Of a DNA stretch of 64,000 nucleotides, positions 41,416-50,136 are shown piece after piece. The stretch is taken from the NCBI RefSeq assembly GCF_014397005.1, contig NZ_JACGWS010000008.1, forward strand, positions 124,001 through 188,000, in the 5' to 3' direction. The notes beneath the pieces were generated by a model, which had not been told where the DNA came from, made no database searches, and saw nothing but the letters and a program-made list of their open reading frames with translations. How positions within the stretch are numbered: position 1 is the stretch's first letter; each line of letters starts with the position of its first letter. The stretch is from Kordia aestuariivivens (GTDB lineage: Bacteria; Bacteroidota; Bacteroidia; Flavobacteriales; Flavobacteriaceae). Both the position numbers and the translations under genes were made by a program.

Positions 41416-42315
41416 TTACTCGTTACATAAGTTTAATGCAATTGGTCCTGCAGATGCTCCAGCAGTACCTGTAGCTACTGTACTACCACTTGGTCCATAT
41501 ATTTGGAAAGACATTTCTCCCCAAAAATCACCATTAAATGTCCAGTCTCCACTTACATTGGCTGGTATTGTAATAGTAGCAGAACCGCTACTAAGTCCAG
41601 TTGTACAAGCATAACCAGGTGGTTCATATGGTGTGCATAATCCAATCTCTATAGTGCTTCCATCACTTAAAGTAACAGTAATTCCAGCTCCACCACCGTT
41701 ACCAGTAGTAGGTTGCCATCCGTCTCCATAAGAGTCTTGCATGTCAATTACCCAGTCACCAGCAGGTAGCGTAGGTGAATCACAAACTACAGTAGATGAG
41801 AAAGTATGATCAGCTGATTGATTGTCGAAGTTTGCACTTACGTCTGAGAATGTTCCTTGCGGGTTTGTTAACGCTAACCTGTAATTGAACGTGTCACCAC
41901 CTTCTAAATTGCTTGCGTCAATTCCTAAAGCAGCTATAATTGCTGCGCCATCATATGAAATATTTACCTCAGGATATCCTCCAGTAGCAGTGAAACTTGA
42001 TGCGTCAGCAGTTGCTAATAATGCTTCTGCAGCATTAATATTTTGTCCTGTTAAGCTTACATATACTTCTACTTTAGAAATATCAGTTCCTCCAGCGGGA
42101 GAAACTAATTGATAATCTTTAGAGAAGCTTGAGCTACCTGGGTCTAACTTATTAACGTTCGTAGAGCCATTAGTAGTGATTTCTGAAGCAAAAGGCACTC
42201 CTGTATTGATTAAATCATCAAAGTCTATAGGTAACGTGTCGTCATCTTTACAGCTATAAAATGCTATGCATATAGCACTTAAAGCTAGGATTGTTTTTAA
42301 AAATTTATTTTTCAT
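41416..42315 (-). CDS. Surface lipoprotein with DSYGDGW domain (set 2)
   Basis: 299 residues. Lipobox CIAFYSC with Cys22. First half a beta region with SSSFSKDYQLVSPAGGTDIS; from about residue 188 DWVIDMQDSYGDGWQPTTGN, then GGGAGITVTLSDGSTIEIGL and FWGEMSFQIYGPSGSTV, the same domain as in the lipoprotein at 34420. Two Cys are near the domain end. Downstream of SusD by 11 bases, in the SusE/F-like position. Ligand unknown. Confidence 0.8.
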   Translation of the reverse strand: MKNKFLKTILALSAICIAFYSCKDDDTLPIDFDDLINTGVPFASEITTNGSTNVNKLDPGSSSFSKDYQLVSPAGGTDISKVEVYVSLTGQNINAAEALLATADASSFTATGGYPEVNISYDGAAIIAALGIDASNLEGGDTFNYRLALTNPQGTFSDVSANFDNQSADHTFSSTVVCDSPTLPAGDWVIDMQDSYGDGWQPTTGNGGGAGITVTLSDGSTIEIGLCTPYEPPGYACTTGLSSGSATITIPANVSGDWTFNGDFWGEMSFQIYGPSGSTVATGTAGASAGPIALNLCNE

Positions 42316-42326
42316 AATTTATCTTT

Positions 42327-44018
42327 TTATTGAATAAATCCTGCAGGATTGTTATCCCAGAATACTTGCTCTGTAAGCCCAGGCTTCTGAGTGATATTTA
42401 AGTTTCTATCAACCGTGTTACTTGGGTATAGGAGCGATCTTGGGAACGATCCAGTTCCTAGGTATGTAGGTTGTAAATTACCTGGTGCACCAGTTCTTCT
42501 GTAAAGGTTATATCCTTCAACTCCGTTACCGTACATTGCTAACCAGTATTCTTTTCCAATGATGTCCATTCTTTCTGCGTCACTTGTAGCCGCCATGTAA
42601 GAAGCCATAACTCCAGCTACATAGTTGTTAATATCAGTAGCGTCAGCAACATTTGTGAAATCTCCTGGGTTTGGTAAAAATCCTGTTACAGTAGCCATAG
42701 AAGATCTAACTCCTTGCTCTAACATTGCAGCAGCGTCATCAGCTGTTCCTAAGTATAAAGCAGCTTCAGCTCTCATGAAATATACAAAAGAATCCATCAT
42801 GATTGGCCAAAGTCCTGCACCAGCAAGTCCATCTCCAGAGTCAATTCCGTCAGCATCATTGTCATCAAATCGACCTCCAACTGGATATATTCCAAAAGTA
42901 GTTCTTTTTGCGTTATCTGGTGGAATACCGTCATTTTCAGAATGATCTCTTCCCCAATATCCATCACCTCTTCCGAATAGTGAACAGAATGGTAAAGGAA
43001 CTGCTTGTAGTGCATCAATTGCTGCATACGTTGCAGGTCTTGGATCATTCCAACAATCAATCTCGTTGTTTAATGTTGCTTCATCAGAAGGGAAGCTTCC
43101 AACTTGTCTGTATACATAGTAACGTAATCTTGGGTCATCAGCACCTTTTTCTTCGGTTAATGCCCACATTAAGTAGTTAGGAATATATTCACCTGTATTT
43201 GCAGCTTCATATTCTTCTACATAGTAAGGATGCTTACTTTGTGGATTTAATGAAGTTCCAGAAGTCCATTTGAAATCATCAGCACTACTTGTGATAATGT
43301 TTCCAGCTGTAAGGATAGCATTGATTCCTGCTGTAGCACCTGGTTCGTCAATAAGTCTTCTATTTAAGTAATACTTAAGTTTCAGTGTATTGGCAAATCT
43401 TGTCCATTTTTCCATAGTAGCGCTTCCGCCTTCACCGTAATATAAATCATTAAAACCTGGTGTGTTACCATCAATATTAGCAAAATCAGCTAATGCTAGG
43501 TTTAATTCATCTAATGCAGCGTCGTATACGTCAGACCCTGGATCAACAGAAGGGAAAACAATTCCGCTGTCTCCTTGTAATGCTTCTGAATAAGGAACAT
43601 CTCCAAAGTAGTCAACTAATGTCATCAATGTGTATGCTTTAATAATTCTTATAACACCTAAATGTCTGTGACGACTTGTGTTTGTCGCAACGGTAGTTAA
43701 AGATTGAATTTCATTTAAAATGTCAGCATATCCGATACGCCACATTCCACCAGCATTTACATTCGTATTATTGAAGTTTACTGCATACGTATCAAACATG
43801 TACTCTAAACGTACAGTTTCTGCACCCGCTTCAGTTGCTTCTTCAAAGAACTTTGCAAGCTGGAATTGGATGAAATTTAAGTTCGAATCCGCATCTAATG
43901 CTGCGGGAGTCGGTACATTTGGGTCTACTAGTAAATCTAATTCTGTTGTTTCACAAGAGAATACAAGTATTAGTCCTAGCAACCAAAACAATTTGTTATT
44001 TTTTATTTTCATTGTCAT
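42327..44018 (-). CDS. SusD/RagB-family lipoprotein (set 2, SusD-like_2 type)
   Basis: 563 residues from ATG 44018 (MTMKIKNNKLFWLLGLILVF); the longer frame from 44069 would overlap SusC by 46 bases and hide the signal. Lipobox LILVFSC with Cys22. SusD-like features are LDLLVDPNVPTPAALDADSN, HLGVIRIIKAYTLMTLVDYF, and DRNLNITQKPGLTEQVFWDN. It resembles the SusD-like_2 (PF12771) branch often linked to non-glycan or peptide substrates. The start lies 5 bases after the SusC stop. Confidence 0.92.
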   Translation of the reverse strand: MTMKIKNNKLFWLLGLILVFSCETTELDLLVDPNVPTPAALDADSNLNFIQFQLAKFFEEATEAGAETVRLEYMFDTYAVNFNNTNVNAGGMWRIGYADILNEIQSLTTVATNTSRHRHLGVIRIIKAYTLMTLVDYFGDVPYSEALQGDSGIVFPSVDPGSDVYDAALDELNLALADFANIDGNTPGFNDLYYGEGGSATMEKWTRFANTLKLKYYLNRRLIDEPGATAGINAILTAGNIITSSADDFKWTSGTSLNPQSKHPYYVEEYEAANTGEYIPNYLMWALTEEKGADDPRLRYYVYRQVGSFPSDEATLNNEIDCWNDPRPATYAAIDALQAVPLPFCSLFGRGDGYWGRDHSENDGIPPDNAKRTTFGIYPVGGRFDDNDADGIDSGDGLAGAGLWPIMMDSFVYFMRAEAALYLGTADDAAAMLEQGVRSSMATVTGFLPNPGDFTNVADATDINNYVAGVMASYMAATSDAERMDIIGKEYWLAMYGNGVEGYNLYRRTGAPGNLQPTYLGTGSFPRSLLYPSNTVDRNLNITQKPGLTEQVFWDNNPAGFIQ

Positions 44019-44023
44019 TTTTT

Positions 44024-47000
44024 TTAGAATGTTACTTTTACGCTCATACCGTATCTTCTCGAATTCCAAGAAGTTAAATAGTCAAATCCTTGAGAGTTAC
44101 CAACTCCTAAACTGTTTAGTTCAGGATCATAGTTTACACTATCAGGTGTATTGAATGCTTTTACAAACAAGTTTTGACCTGAAACGGTAAATGATACATT
44201 TCCAAAAGGAGTTTTATCAAGCCATTTCTTAGGTAATCTATAACTGATAGATGCTTCTCTCAATCTGATGTGAGTTGCGTCATAAACTAATATTTCGTCA
44301 ATTCCGAAACCAATATTGTTAAAGTATGCTTCTGTAGCAGTTACTTGAATATCATTTGGCTGTCCTGTTGACTGACGTGTACCAGGTAATACGATACTTT
44401 GTGTTCTGTCAAAATCAGTGTCTTCTACAAGTCCTCTACCAACTAATGCTCCTACTGTAGTAGCGTAGATGTCTCCACCTTTTTGGTATTCCCATTGCAT
44501 GTTGAAAGTAAAATTTTTGTATTTTAATCCAGTGTTTACTGTTGCAAACCAATCTGGGTTTGGATCTCCAATTACACCGTTTTCAGTATCCTGAATCCAG
44601 TATCCATTTTCATCAACTAAACGATTACCAGCATCGTCTCTTGCTATCTGTCCACCAACAATAACACCTAATGGTTGTCCGTTGATTGCAGCATTTGCAG
44701 GAGTTGCAAAGATACCTCCATAAAGGATTTGTTCTCCATCATCAAGACCTTTTACTTCACTTTCATTTTGTGTAAAGTTACCAGAAAGTTTAAATTCAAA
44801 GTCTTCAGTTCTAACAGGGATAATATCAAATCCAATTTCAAAACCTTTATTCACTACATTACCAATGTTTGTAAATGTGCTAGTGTATCCTGTTTCAGGA
44901 GCTAAAGGTCTTTGAATAATTTGATCTTCCGTATCTCTACTATAGTATGTAAACTCAAATCCAACTCTATTGTCTAAGAATCTTGTTTCTAAACCAAATT
45001 CAAGTTCTTTAGAAAGTTCTGGTTTTAAGTCTGGATTCGGTAAAAAGTTAGGAATACTGGTTGTTGTAGTTCCGCTTCCTCCAGCAGTTTGGAAAATGTT
45101 AGGTACTAAAGATATAACACCTCTTGTGTTGTATGGACCAGGGAAACCTGGAGAAGTACCGTAACCAGCTCTAAGCTTTAAGAAGTTTATTCCATTTTTA
45201 GATCTAAGTCCTTCAAAAGCAGATGTTGGAATGAATGACATACTTACACCAGGAGAAAACTGTGATCTGTTTTCTTGTTCTAATGTAGAGTTCCATTCGT
45301 TTCTAGCTGTTGCGTTTAAATATAAGTAGTTCTTATATGATAACGTAGCTGAAGCATACGCTGCAACGTTGTTTTGTTGATTAGATGTTTGGTATGTTTG
45401 ATTATTATCAGCAAAAACAGTTCCTTCAATAATAGTACTTGAATTACTAAAGTTTAAGTGATTTTGTAAACCAAATATAATTTGATCTCTACTTTCAGAA
45501 CCATCACGCTCAAAAACTTGACGCTTAGTTGTTGCTCCAAAAGTACCTTGAACAGCAAAGTCTTCAGAAATTTCTTTGTCAAAAGAAGCTAATAAAGAGT
45601 GATCCCAAATAGTAAATCTTTCAGAAGTTGTCTGTAAGTATCCATTTGGATGAAGACCATCATTAGAACCTTTATTGATTACACGTTTTGATCTTGTGTT
45701 TTGACTATCAATACCTAATCTGTAGCTAAGCGTTAACCAATCTGCAGCTTCATAAGAAGTTACAAAATTAGTAAATACACGGTCAGTACTGTTACTATCT
45801 TGTGTGTTGTTCAATACCCAATTTGGGTTTGTACGGTCATTTCCACCTCTATACCAAACACTTTCACCTGTAATAGGATGTTGACTAGGTAAAGTGATAT
45901 CTACACTTCGTGGTAAATAAAGAATGTTCCATACAGAAGCAATACCTCCAGTACCAGCAGTAGAAGATGTAACATCACTACCAGTAGAAGCATCCGTAAA
46001 TGGACTTCTAATATCTGTTTTAGCTAAACTAATTTTTCCAGAAACTGTAAGCTTGTTTGCCATTTTAAAAGTTCCACCAACAGAAAAGTTATCTCTTCGT
46101 AATCCGTTATTTGGAATAAATGACTGATCGTCTACGTGTGCGTAAGAAGCGTTGAAACTTCCTCTGTCTGAAAATGCACCTGCAACGTTTACAGAAGTAC
46201 TAACGATAGTACCAGTTTTGAAATACTCTTCTTGACTATCATACGCTCTGTAATCTACGTTTGGAGCATCTAAATCAGTTCTTCCTGGGAATAAAACAGA
46301 TGGCTCTACTCCAAAGTTGTTTAAAATAGATGTTCTAAATGCATTGTCAATTGTAGCTTGACTGTCAAAACGTGCTCCCCAGTTACTAAAGAAGGCTCCG
46401 TATACATTTTGGAAACCATTACCCCAAGTGTCTTGGTAATCTGGTAAAACGATACTGTTGAAGAAAATTGACTGGTTTACAGTAACTTCCATCTTTTTGT
46501 TAGCATCTTTTCCAGATTTTGTTGTAATTAAGATTACACCATTACGTCCTTCACCACCATATAAAGCTGTTGCACTTAAACCTTTTAAGATACTTACGCT
46601 TTCAATGTTGTTAGGATCAATATCGGCAAATCTACTACTTACGTTACCTGATTGGAAAGCTCCTGAACTTGCAGATTGGTTTGCTCCACCTGATGAACCA
46701 TCAAATGGTACACCATCTACAATAAATAAAGGTTGGTTTCCACCAGTAATAGAAGATTGTCCTCTAATAATGATATTAGAACCACTACCAGAAACACCTC
46801 CAGAACCAGTAATACGTACACCAGAAGCTTTACCACGTAATATCTTACCGATATCTGTGTCAGCTTTCTGCTCTAAGTCTTCACTGTTTACTGTTGTTAC
46901 AGCATAACCTAAGGCTTTCTTTTCCTTTTTAATACCCTGTGCTGTAATAACTACTTCCTCTAGTTGGTTGCCAGGTTTCAAAGAAACGTTGATCGTGCTT

Positions 47001-47263
47001 TCTGCACCAACAGTAACTTCTTTGTCTTCGTACCCAACATAACTAAATACTAAAGTTTGTCCTTGATTTACTTGGATGGAAAAGTTTCCATCAAAATCAG
47101 TAGACGTTCCAGCTTTCGTTTCTTTAACGACTACACTGGCCGCGGGTAGCGGAATTCCAGAATCGTCGGAAACAGTACCTTTGACTGTTTTTTCTTGTGC
47201 AAGCGCGAGCTGCACCATTAACGCCAGCAAAAGCGTCAATACTCCATTAAACTTTGTTCTCAT
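44024..47263 (-). CDS. SusC/RagA TonB-dependent transporter (set 2)
   Basis: 1079 residues. Signal peptide 1-22, carboxypeptidase-D-like domain VKGTVSDDSGIPLPAASVVV, plug with IIIRGQSSITGGNQPLFIVD and SILKGLSATALYGGEGRNG, barrel ending YGMSVKVTF. The lead MRTKFNGVLTLLLALMVQLA and first domain are near copies of the SusC at 37590 (MRTKFSGILTLFLALFVQIL), but the barrels differ. Forms an operon with SusD and the lipoprotein at 41416. Substrate unknown. Confidence 0.95.
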   Translation of the reverse strand: MRTKFNGVLTLLLALMVQLALAQEKTVKGTVSDDSGIPLPAASVVVKETKAGTSTDFDGNFSIQVNQGQTLVFSYVGYEDKEVTVGAESTINVSLKPGNQLEEVVITAQGIKKEKKALGYAVTTVNSEDLEQKADTDIGKILRGKASGVRITGSGGVSGSGSNIIIRGQSSITGGNQPLFIVDGVPFDGSSGGANQSASSGAFQSGNVSSRFADIDPNNIESVSILKGLSATALYGGEGRNGVILITTKSGKDANKKMEVTVNQSIFFNSIVLPDYQDTWGNGFQNVYGAFFSNWGARFDSQATIDNAFRTSILNNFGVEPSVLFPGRTDLDAPNVDYRAYDSQEEYFKTGTIVSTSVNVAGAFSDRGSFNASYAHVDDQSFIPNNGLRRDNFSVGGTFKMANKLTVSGKISLAKTDIRSPFTDASTGSDVTSSTAGTGGIASVWNILYLPRSVDITLPSQHPITGESVWYRGGNDRTNPNWVLNNTQDSNSTDRVFTNFVTSYEAADWLTLSYRLGIDSQNTRSKRVINKGSNDGLHPNGYLQTTSERFTIWDHSLLASFDKEISEDFAVQGTFGATTKRQVFERDGSESRDQIIFGLQNHLNFSNSSTIIEGTVFADNNQTYQTSNQQNNVAAYASATLSYKNYLYLNATARNEWNSTLEQENRSQFSPGVSMSFIPTSAFEGLRSKNGINFLKLRAGYGTSPGFPGPYNTRGVISLVPNIFQTAGGSGTTTTSIPNFLPNPDLKPELSKELEFGLETRFLDNRVGFEFTYYSRDTEDQIIQRPLAPETGYTSTFTNIGNVVNKGFEIGFDIIPVRTEDFEFKLSGNFTQNESEVKGLDDGEQILYGGIFATPANAAINGQPLGVIVGGQIARDDAGNRLVDENGYWIQDTENGVIGDPNPDWFATVNTGLKYKNFTFNMQWEYQKGGDIYATTVGALVGRGLVEDTDFDRTQSIVLPGTRQSTGQPNDIQVTATEAYFNNIGFGIDEILVYDATHIRLREASISYRLPKKWLDKTPFGNVSFTVSGQNLFVKAFNTPDSVNYDPELNSLGVGNSQGFDYLTSWNSRRYGMSVKVTF

Positions 47264-47267
47264 TGTG

Positions 47268-47328
47268 TTAATTATTTGAATTAGCTATCCCAAAAATCAT
47301 AATAATATGTTAATATTCCTATTTTTTT
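47268..47328 (-). repeat. Shared SusC upstream leader, copy 2
   Basis: Matches 40711-40772: TTAATTATTTGAATTAGCTA, CCCAAAAATCAT and TATGTTAATA. Located immediately before the SusC start of set 2. Confidence 0.7.
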
Positions 47329-47376
47329 ACGGAAAAAAGTCACTGCGATCTAAGAAAATTAGCGGGATGACCACTA

Positions 47377-49062
47377 TTAGAAGGAGGTTGACAGGCTTAT
47401 ATGCACCTTAGATTCAGATAGTTTAATAGAAGAATTGTCTGTTTTTCCAACTGCATAATTTATTTTTAAAAGACCCGATTTTGATCGAATTCCAAGTCCG
47501 AAACCAAAACCGTATAATTTTACGTCAGTTTGTGTTAAATCATCTTGCAAATAGGTAAAATCTATAATGGAATGTACGTAGGAATTTCTGGAAAGAATAT
47601 ATCTATATTCTGTGTTTATGGTACTGTATAGAGTTGCCTCTAAGCTATTTTCATTAAATCCGCGAATTGATTGGATTCCTCCTAAGCGTAACTTTTCGTT
47701 GGTTAAATAGGAGTCAGAAATTAATGCTTCTGAAGTGTTATTAACATATATAAAATTCCGATTGTTCAACTCCCATAAATAATTTCCAGTGAAAGAAAAT
47801 TTAGTCTGTTCATTTTTCTCGGCGTTATTTTTTCTAGTTCCGAGTTGTCCTTCAATACGGATCGTTGTTTTCTCTTGAAAAATACTATAATTATTATTTC
47901 GTTTTGCAAAAGTATATCCTGCTGTGGTAAAAAAGCTTTTATAATCGTCAATTGCTGTATTTGCAGTATCGTCTAAAAGATTGTTGGATTCTGTTTGTTG
48001 AATTCCAAGGTGCACTTGATTGTTTTGATTGATCTGGTAAAACGCTTTAAAAGTGGTGTTGACAGTTGTAAAAAGTGAATCGCGTTTAAAGATATCTAGC
48101 GCAGCATTAATCCCGATAGGAGAATTAAAAACATACGGAATTTTCAAATCAGCTAAAAACTTCGTCTGTTTATTCCCGTCGTTTTTCCATAAAATATTGA
48201 ATTGCTCACCGACATTCAAATTATTGGTCAGTTTCAAATCAAGATAACCGTTTAGTTTTAAATCGCCAGTATCTTCATCTGTATTAAATCCAATAAAACC
48301 ATCAAAAAAATTACTCTTCACTTTTTCAATGTATATATATAAGGTTGTAGAATCTTTGGTGAATAACAATTCAGGATCTTTTATTTGACGCGCAAACGGC
48401 AATTGATCAATACGTTTGGTTTGCTTTGTAATTTCTTCTTTATTGAAAATTTTTGAAGTCAATCGTAAATAATGCTTCGTATATGACTTTGGAAACTTTT
48501 CATATCCTTTAATAATGATCTTATCCAAACGTCGCTTTTCAATAACTTGAATATCTAAATCGGCTAAAACCGTCTGCTCTTGTTTTTTAATATTCTTAAG
48601 TTGAACTTCTGCAAAAGGATTTCCTGTATTCTGAAAATTCTCAATAAGTGCTTCCAAAAAAGGAGTTAAATTTTCTGGTGTGATGTTGAAATAAGTATCT
48701 GTATAATCTAAACTAAATGCGCTAAGCAGATTTTCGTCCATCTTCTCCTTATTATAGGACACTTTTAAAGAAGTATATTTTGTGTTCAGTTTGAAGGTGC
48801 TCTGATACGTAGAATCATTTGTTTTTATCAGTTCCGAATAAGAAGCGTCAAAATAGCCAACGTTGAAAAACTCTTTTTGTAAAGAACTTAGCTCATCTAC
48901 GATAGATTTTATATTTTCGTGCGCTTTCTTATAATTGATTGCGTCAATAATTTGTTGTTCGTCAGTTGTACTTCCTTTTACATTTAGCGTTTGACTGCTC
49001 ATAAATGAAAAACAAAAAAGTGACAACAAAAAAACGATACTATATAATGATGATTTTTTCAA
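47377..49062 (-). CDS. Omp85/BamA-superfamily-like protein, short POTRA region
   Basis: 561 residues. Signal peptide 1-23. Probably two POTRA domains: residues about 90-160 and a clear one at 180-250 (IDKIIIKGYEKFPKSYTKHY). A barrel follows, with GIQSIRGFNENS, the RGF loop motif of the Omp85 family, and a C-terminal Phe (HISLSTSF). About half the size of BamA and with fewer POTRA domains, so it resembles TamA or two-partner-secretion-like members rather than BamA. Role unknown; monocistronic and convergent to nothing nearby. Confidence 0.75.
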   Translation of the reverse strand: MKKSSLYSIVFLLSLFCFSFMSSQTLNVKGSTTDEQQIIDAINYKKAHENIKSIVDELSSLQKEFFNVGYFDASYSELIKTNDSTYQSTFKLNTKYTSLKVSYNKEKMDENLLSAFSLDYTDTYFNITPENLTPFLEALIENFQNTGNPFAEVQLKNIKKQEQTVLADLDIQVIEKRRLDKIIIKGYEKFPKSYTKHYLRLTSKIFNKEEITKQTKRIDQLPFARQIKDPELLFTKDSTTLYIYIEKVKSNFFDGFIGFNTDEDTGDLKLNGYLDLKLTNNLNVGEQFNILWKNDGNKQTKFLADLKIPYVFNSPIGINAALDIFKRDSLFTTVNTTFKAFYQINQNNQVHLGIQQTESNNLLDDTANTAIDDYKSFFTTAGYTFAKRNNNYSIFQEKTTIRIEGQLGTRKNNAEKNEQTKFSFTGNYLWELNNRNFIYVNNTSEALISDSYLTNEKLRLGGIQSIRGFNENSLEATLYSTINTEYRYILSRNSYVHSIIDFTYLQDDLTQTDVKLYGFGFGLGIRSKSGLLKINYAVGKTDNSSIKLSESKVHISLSTSF

Positions 49063-49165
49063 ATTAAAAAGAATACGTTCAGTGTCAAAATAACGTAAAA
49101 AAACAGGAATTAATGTGTGTGAAAGCTTTAAAAAATTAATCTTATTGAAAATTAAGTCGTTAAGA

Positions 49166-49196
49166 TTTGAATAATTGGAAATAATACTTACCTTTG
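49166..49196 (+). promoter_or_regulatory. Bacteroidota-type promoter for the str/S10 operon
   Basis: TTTG at 49166-49169, 19 bases, then TACCTTTG at 49189-49196, matching the TTTG/TAnnTTTG -33/-7 consensus. A 46-base leader leads to rpsL. Confidence 0.75.
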
Positions 49197-49242
49197 CCGC
49201 CCTCTAAAGAGGGTTTTAACATCAAAATATATTTAACAATAG

Positions 49243-49617
49243 ATGCCAACAATTTCACAATTAGTAAGAAAAGGAAGAGCCAAAATAACTAAGAAGAGTA
49301 AATCGGCTGCTTTAGATTCTTGTCCTCAGAGACGTGGAGTTTGTACGCGTGTTTACACGACAACACCAAAAAAACCGAATTCAGCAATGCGTAAAGTTGC
49401 AAGGGTTCGTTTGACAAATGGTAACGAAGTGAACGCATACATTCCAGGTGAAGGACACAATCTACAAGAGCACTCGATAGTATTAGTTAGAGGTGGAAGG
49501 GTAAAAGATTTACCAGGAGTTAGATACCATATCGTTCGTGGAGCTTTAGACACCGCAGGTGTAGAAGGTAGAACACAACGTAGATCTAAGTACGGTGCAA
49601 AACGCCCAAAGAAGTAA
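49243..49617 (+). CDS. rpsL: 30S ribosomal protein S12
   Basis: 124 residues. [12 protein letters not shown] and the conserved [19 protein letters not shown] and [16 protein letters not shown] blocks place it unmistakably. It sits at the decoding centre; the Lys in KPNSAxRK and KVARV is where streptomycin resistance changes arise in other species, and here KPNSAMRK has the wild-type form. First gene of the str operon. Confidence 0.98.
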   Translation: MPTISQLVRKGRAKITKKSKSAALDSCPQRRGVCTRVYTTTPKKPNSAMRKVARVRLTNGNEVNAYIPGEGHNLQEHSIVLVRGGRVKDLPGVRYHIVRGALDTAGVEGRTQRRSKYGAKRPKK

Positions 49618-49640
49618 TTAAAAACTTTTAATGTAAAGAC

Positions 49641-50117
49641 ATGAGAAAAAGTAAGGCGAAAAAGAGACCTCTTTTACCAGATCCAAGATTTAATGATCAA
49701 TTAGTTACACGTTTCGTGAATAACTTAATGTGGGATGGTAAAAAGTCGATAGCATTCAAGATTTTCTATGATGCAATGGATATTGTAGATCAAAAGAAAA
49801 CGGACGAAGAAAAAACAGCTTTAGAATTATGGAAAGATGCATTATCTAATGTAATGCCACACGTAGAAGTTCGCTCTCGTAGAGTAGGTGGAGCTACATT
49901 CCAAATTCCAATGCAAATTAGACCAGATAGAAAAGTTTCTATTGCTATGAAGTGGTTAATTAGCTTTTCTCGTAAAAGAAACGAGAAGTCAATGGCTTTA
50001 AAATTAGCTTCAGAAGTATTAGCAGCTGCAAAAGAAGAAGGTGCAGCAGTTAAAAAGAGAACAGATACGCATAAAATGGCTGAGGCTAACAAAGCGTTCT
50101 CACACTTTAGATTTTAA
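49641..50117 (+). CDS. rpsG: 30S ribosomal protein S7
   Basis: 158 residues, normal length. [40 protein letters not shown] and [20 protein letters not shown] show the S7 family. Initiates assembly of the 30S head by binding 16S rRNA. It follows rpsL after 23 bases. Confidence 0.98.
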   Translation: MRKSKAKKRPLLPDPRFNDQLVTRFVNNLMWDGKKSIAFKIFYDAMDIVDQKKTDEEKTALELWKDALSNVMPHVEVRSRRVGGATFQIPMQIRPDRKVSIAMKWLISFSRKRNEKSMALKLASEVLAAAKEEGAAVKKRTDTHKMAEANKAFSHFRF

Positions 50118-50136
50118 TTCATTACATAACTAAGAA

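Noticed and set aside
44160-46900. Several long plus-strand frames inside the SusC gene
   Set aside because: All are antisense shadows of the clear SusC frame.
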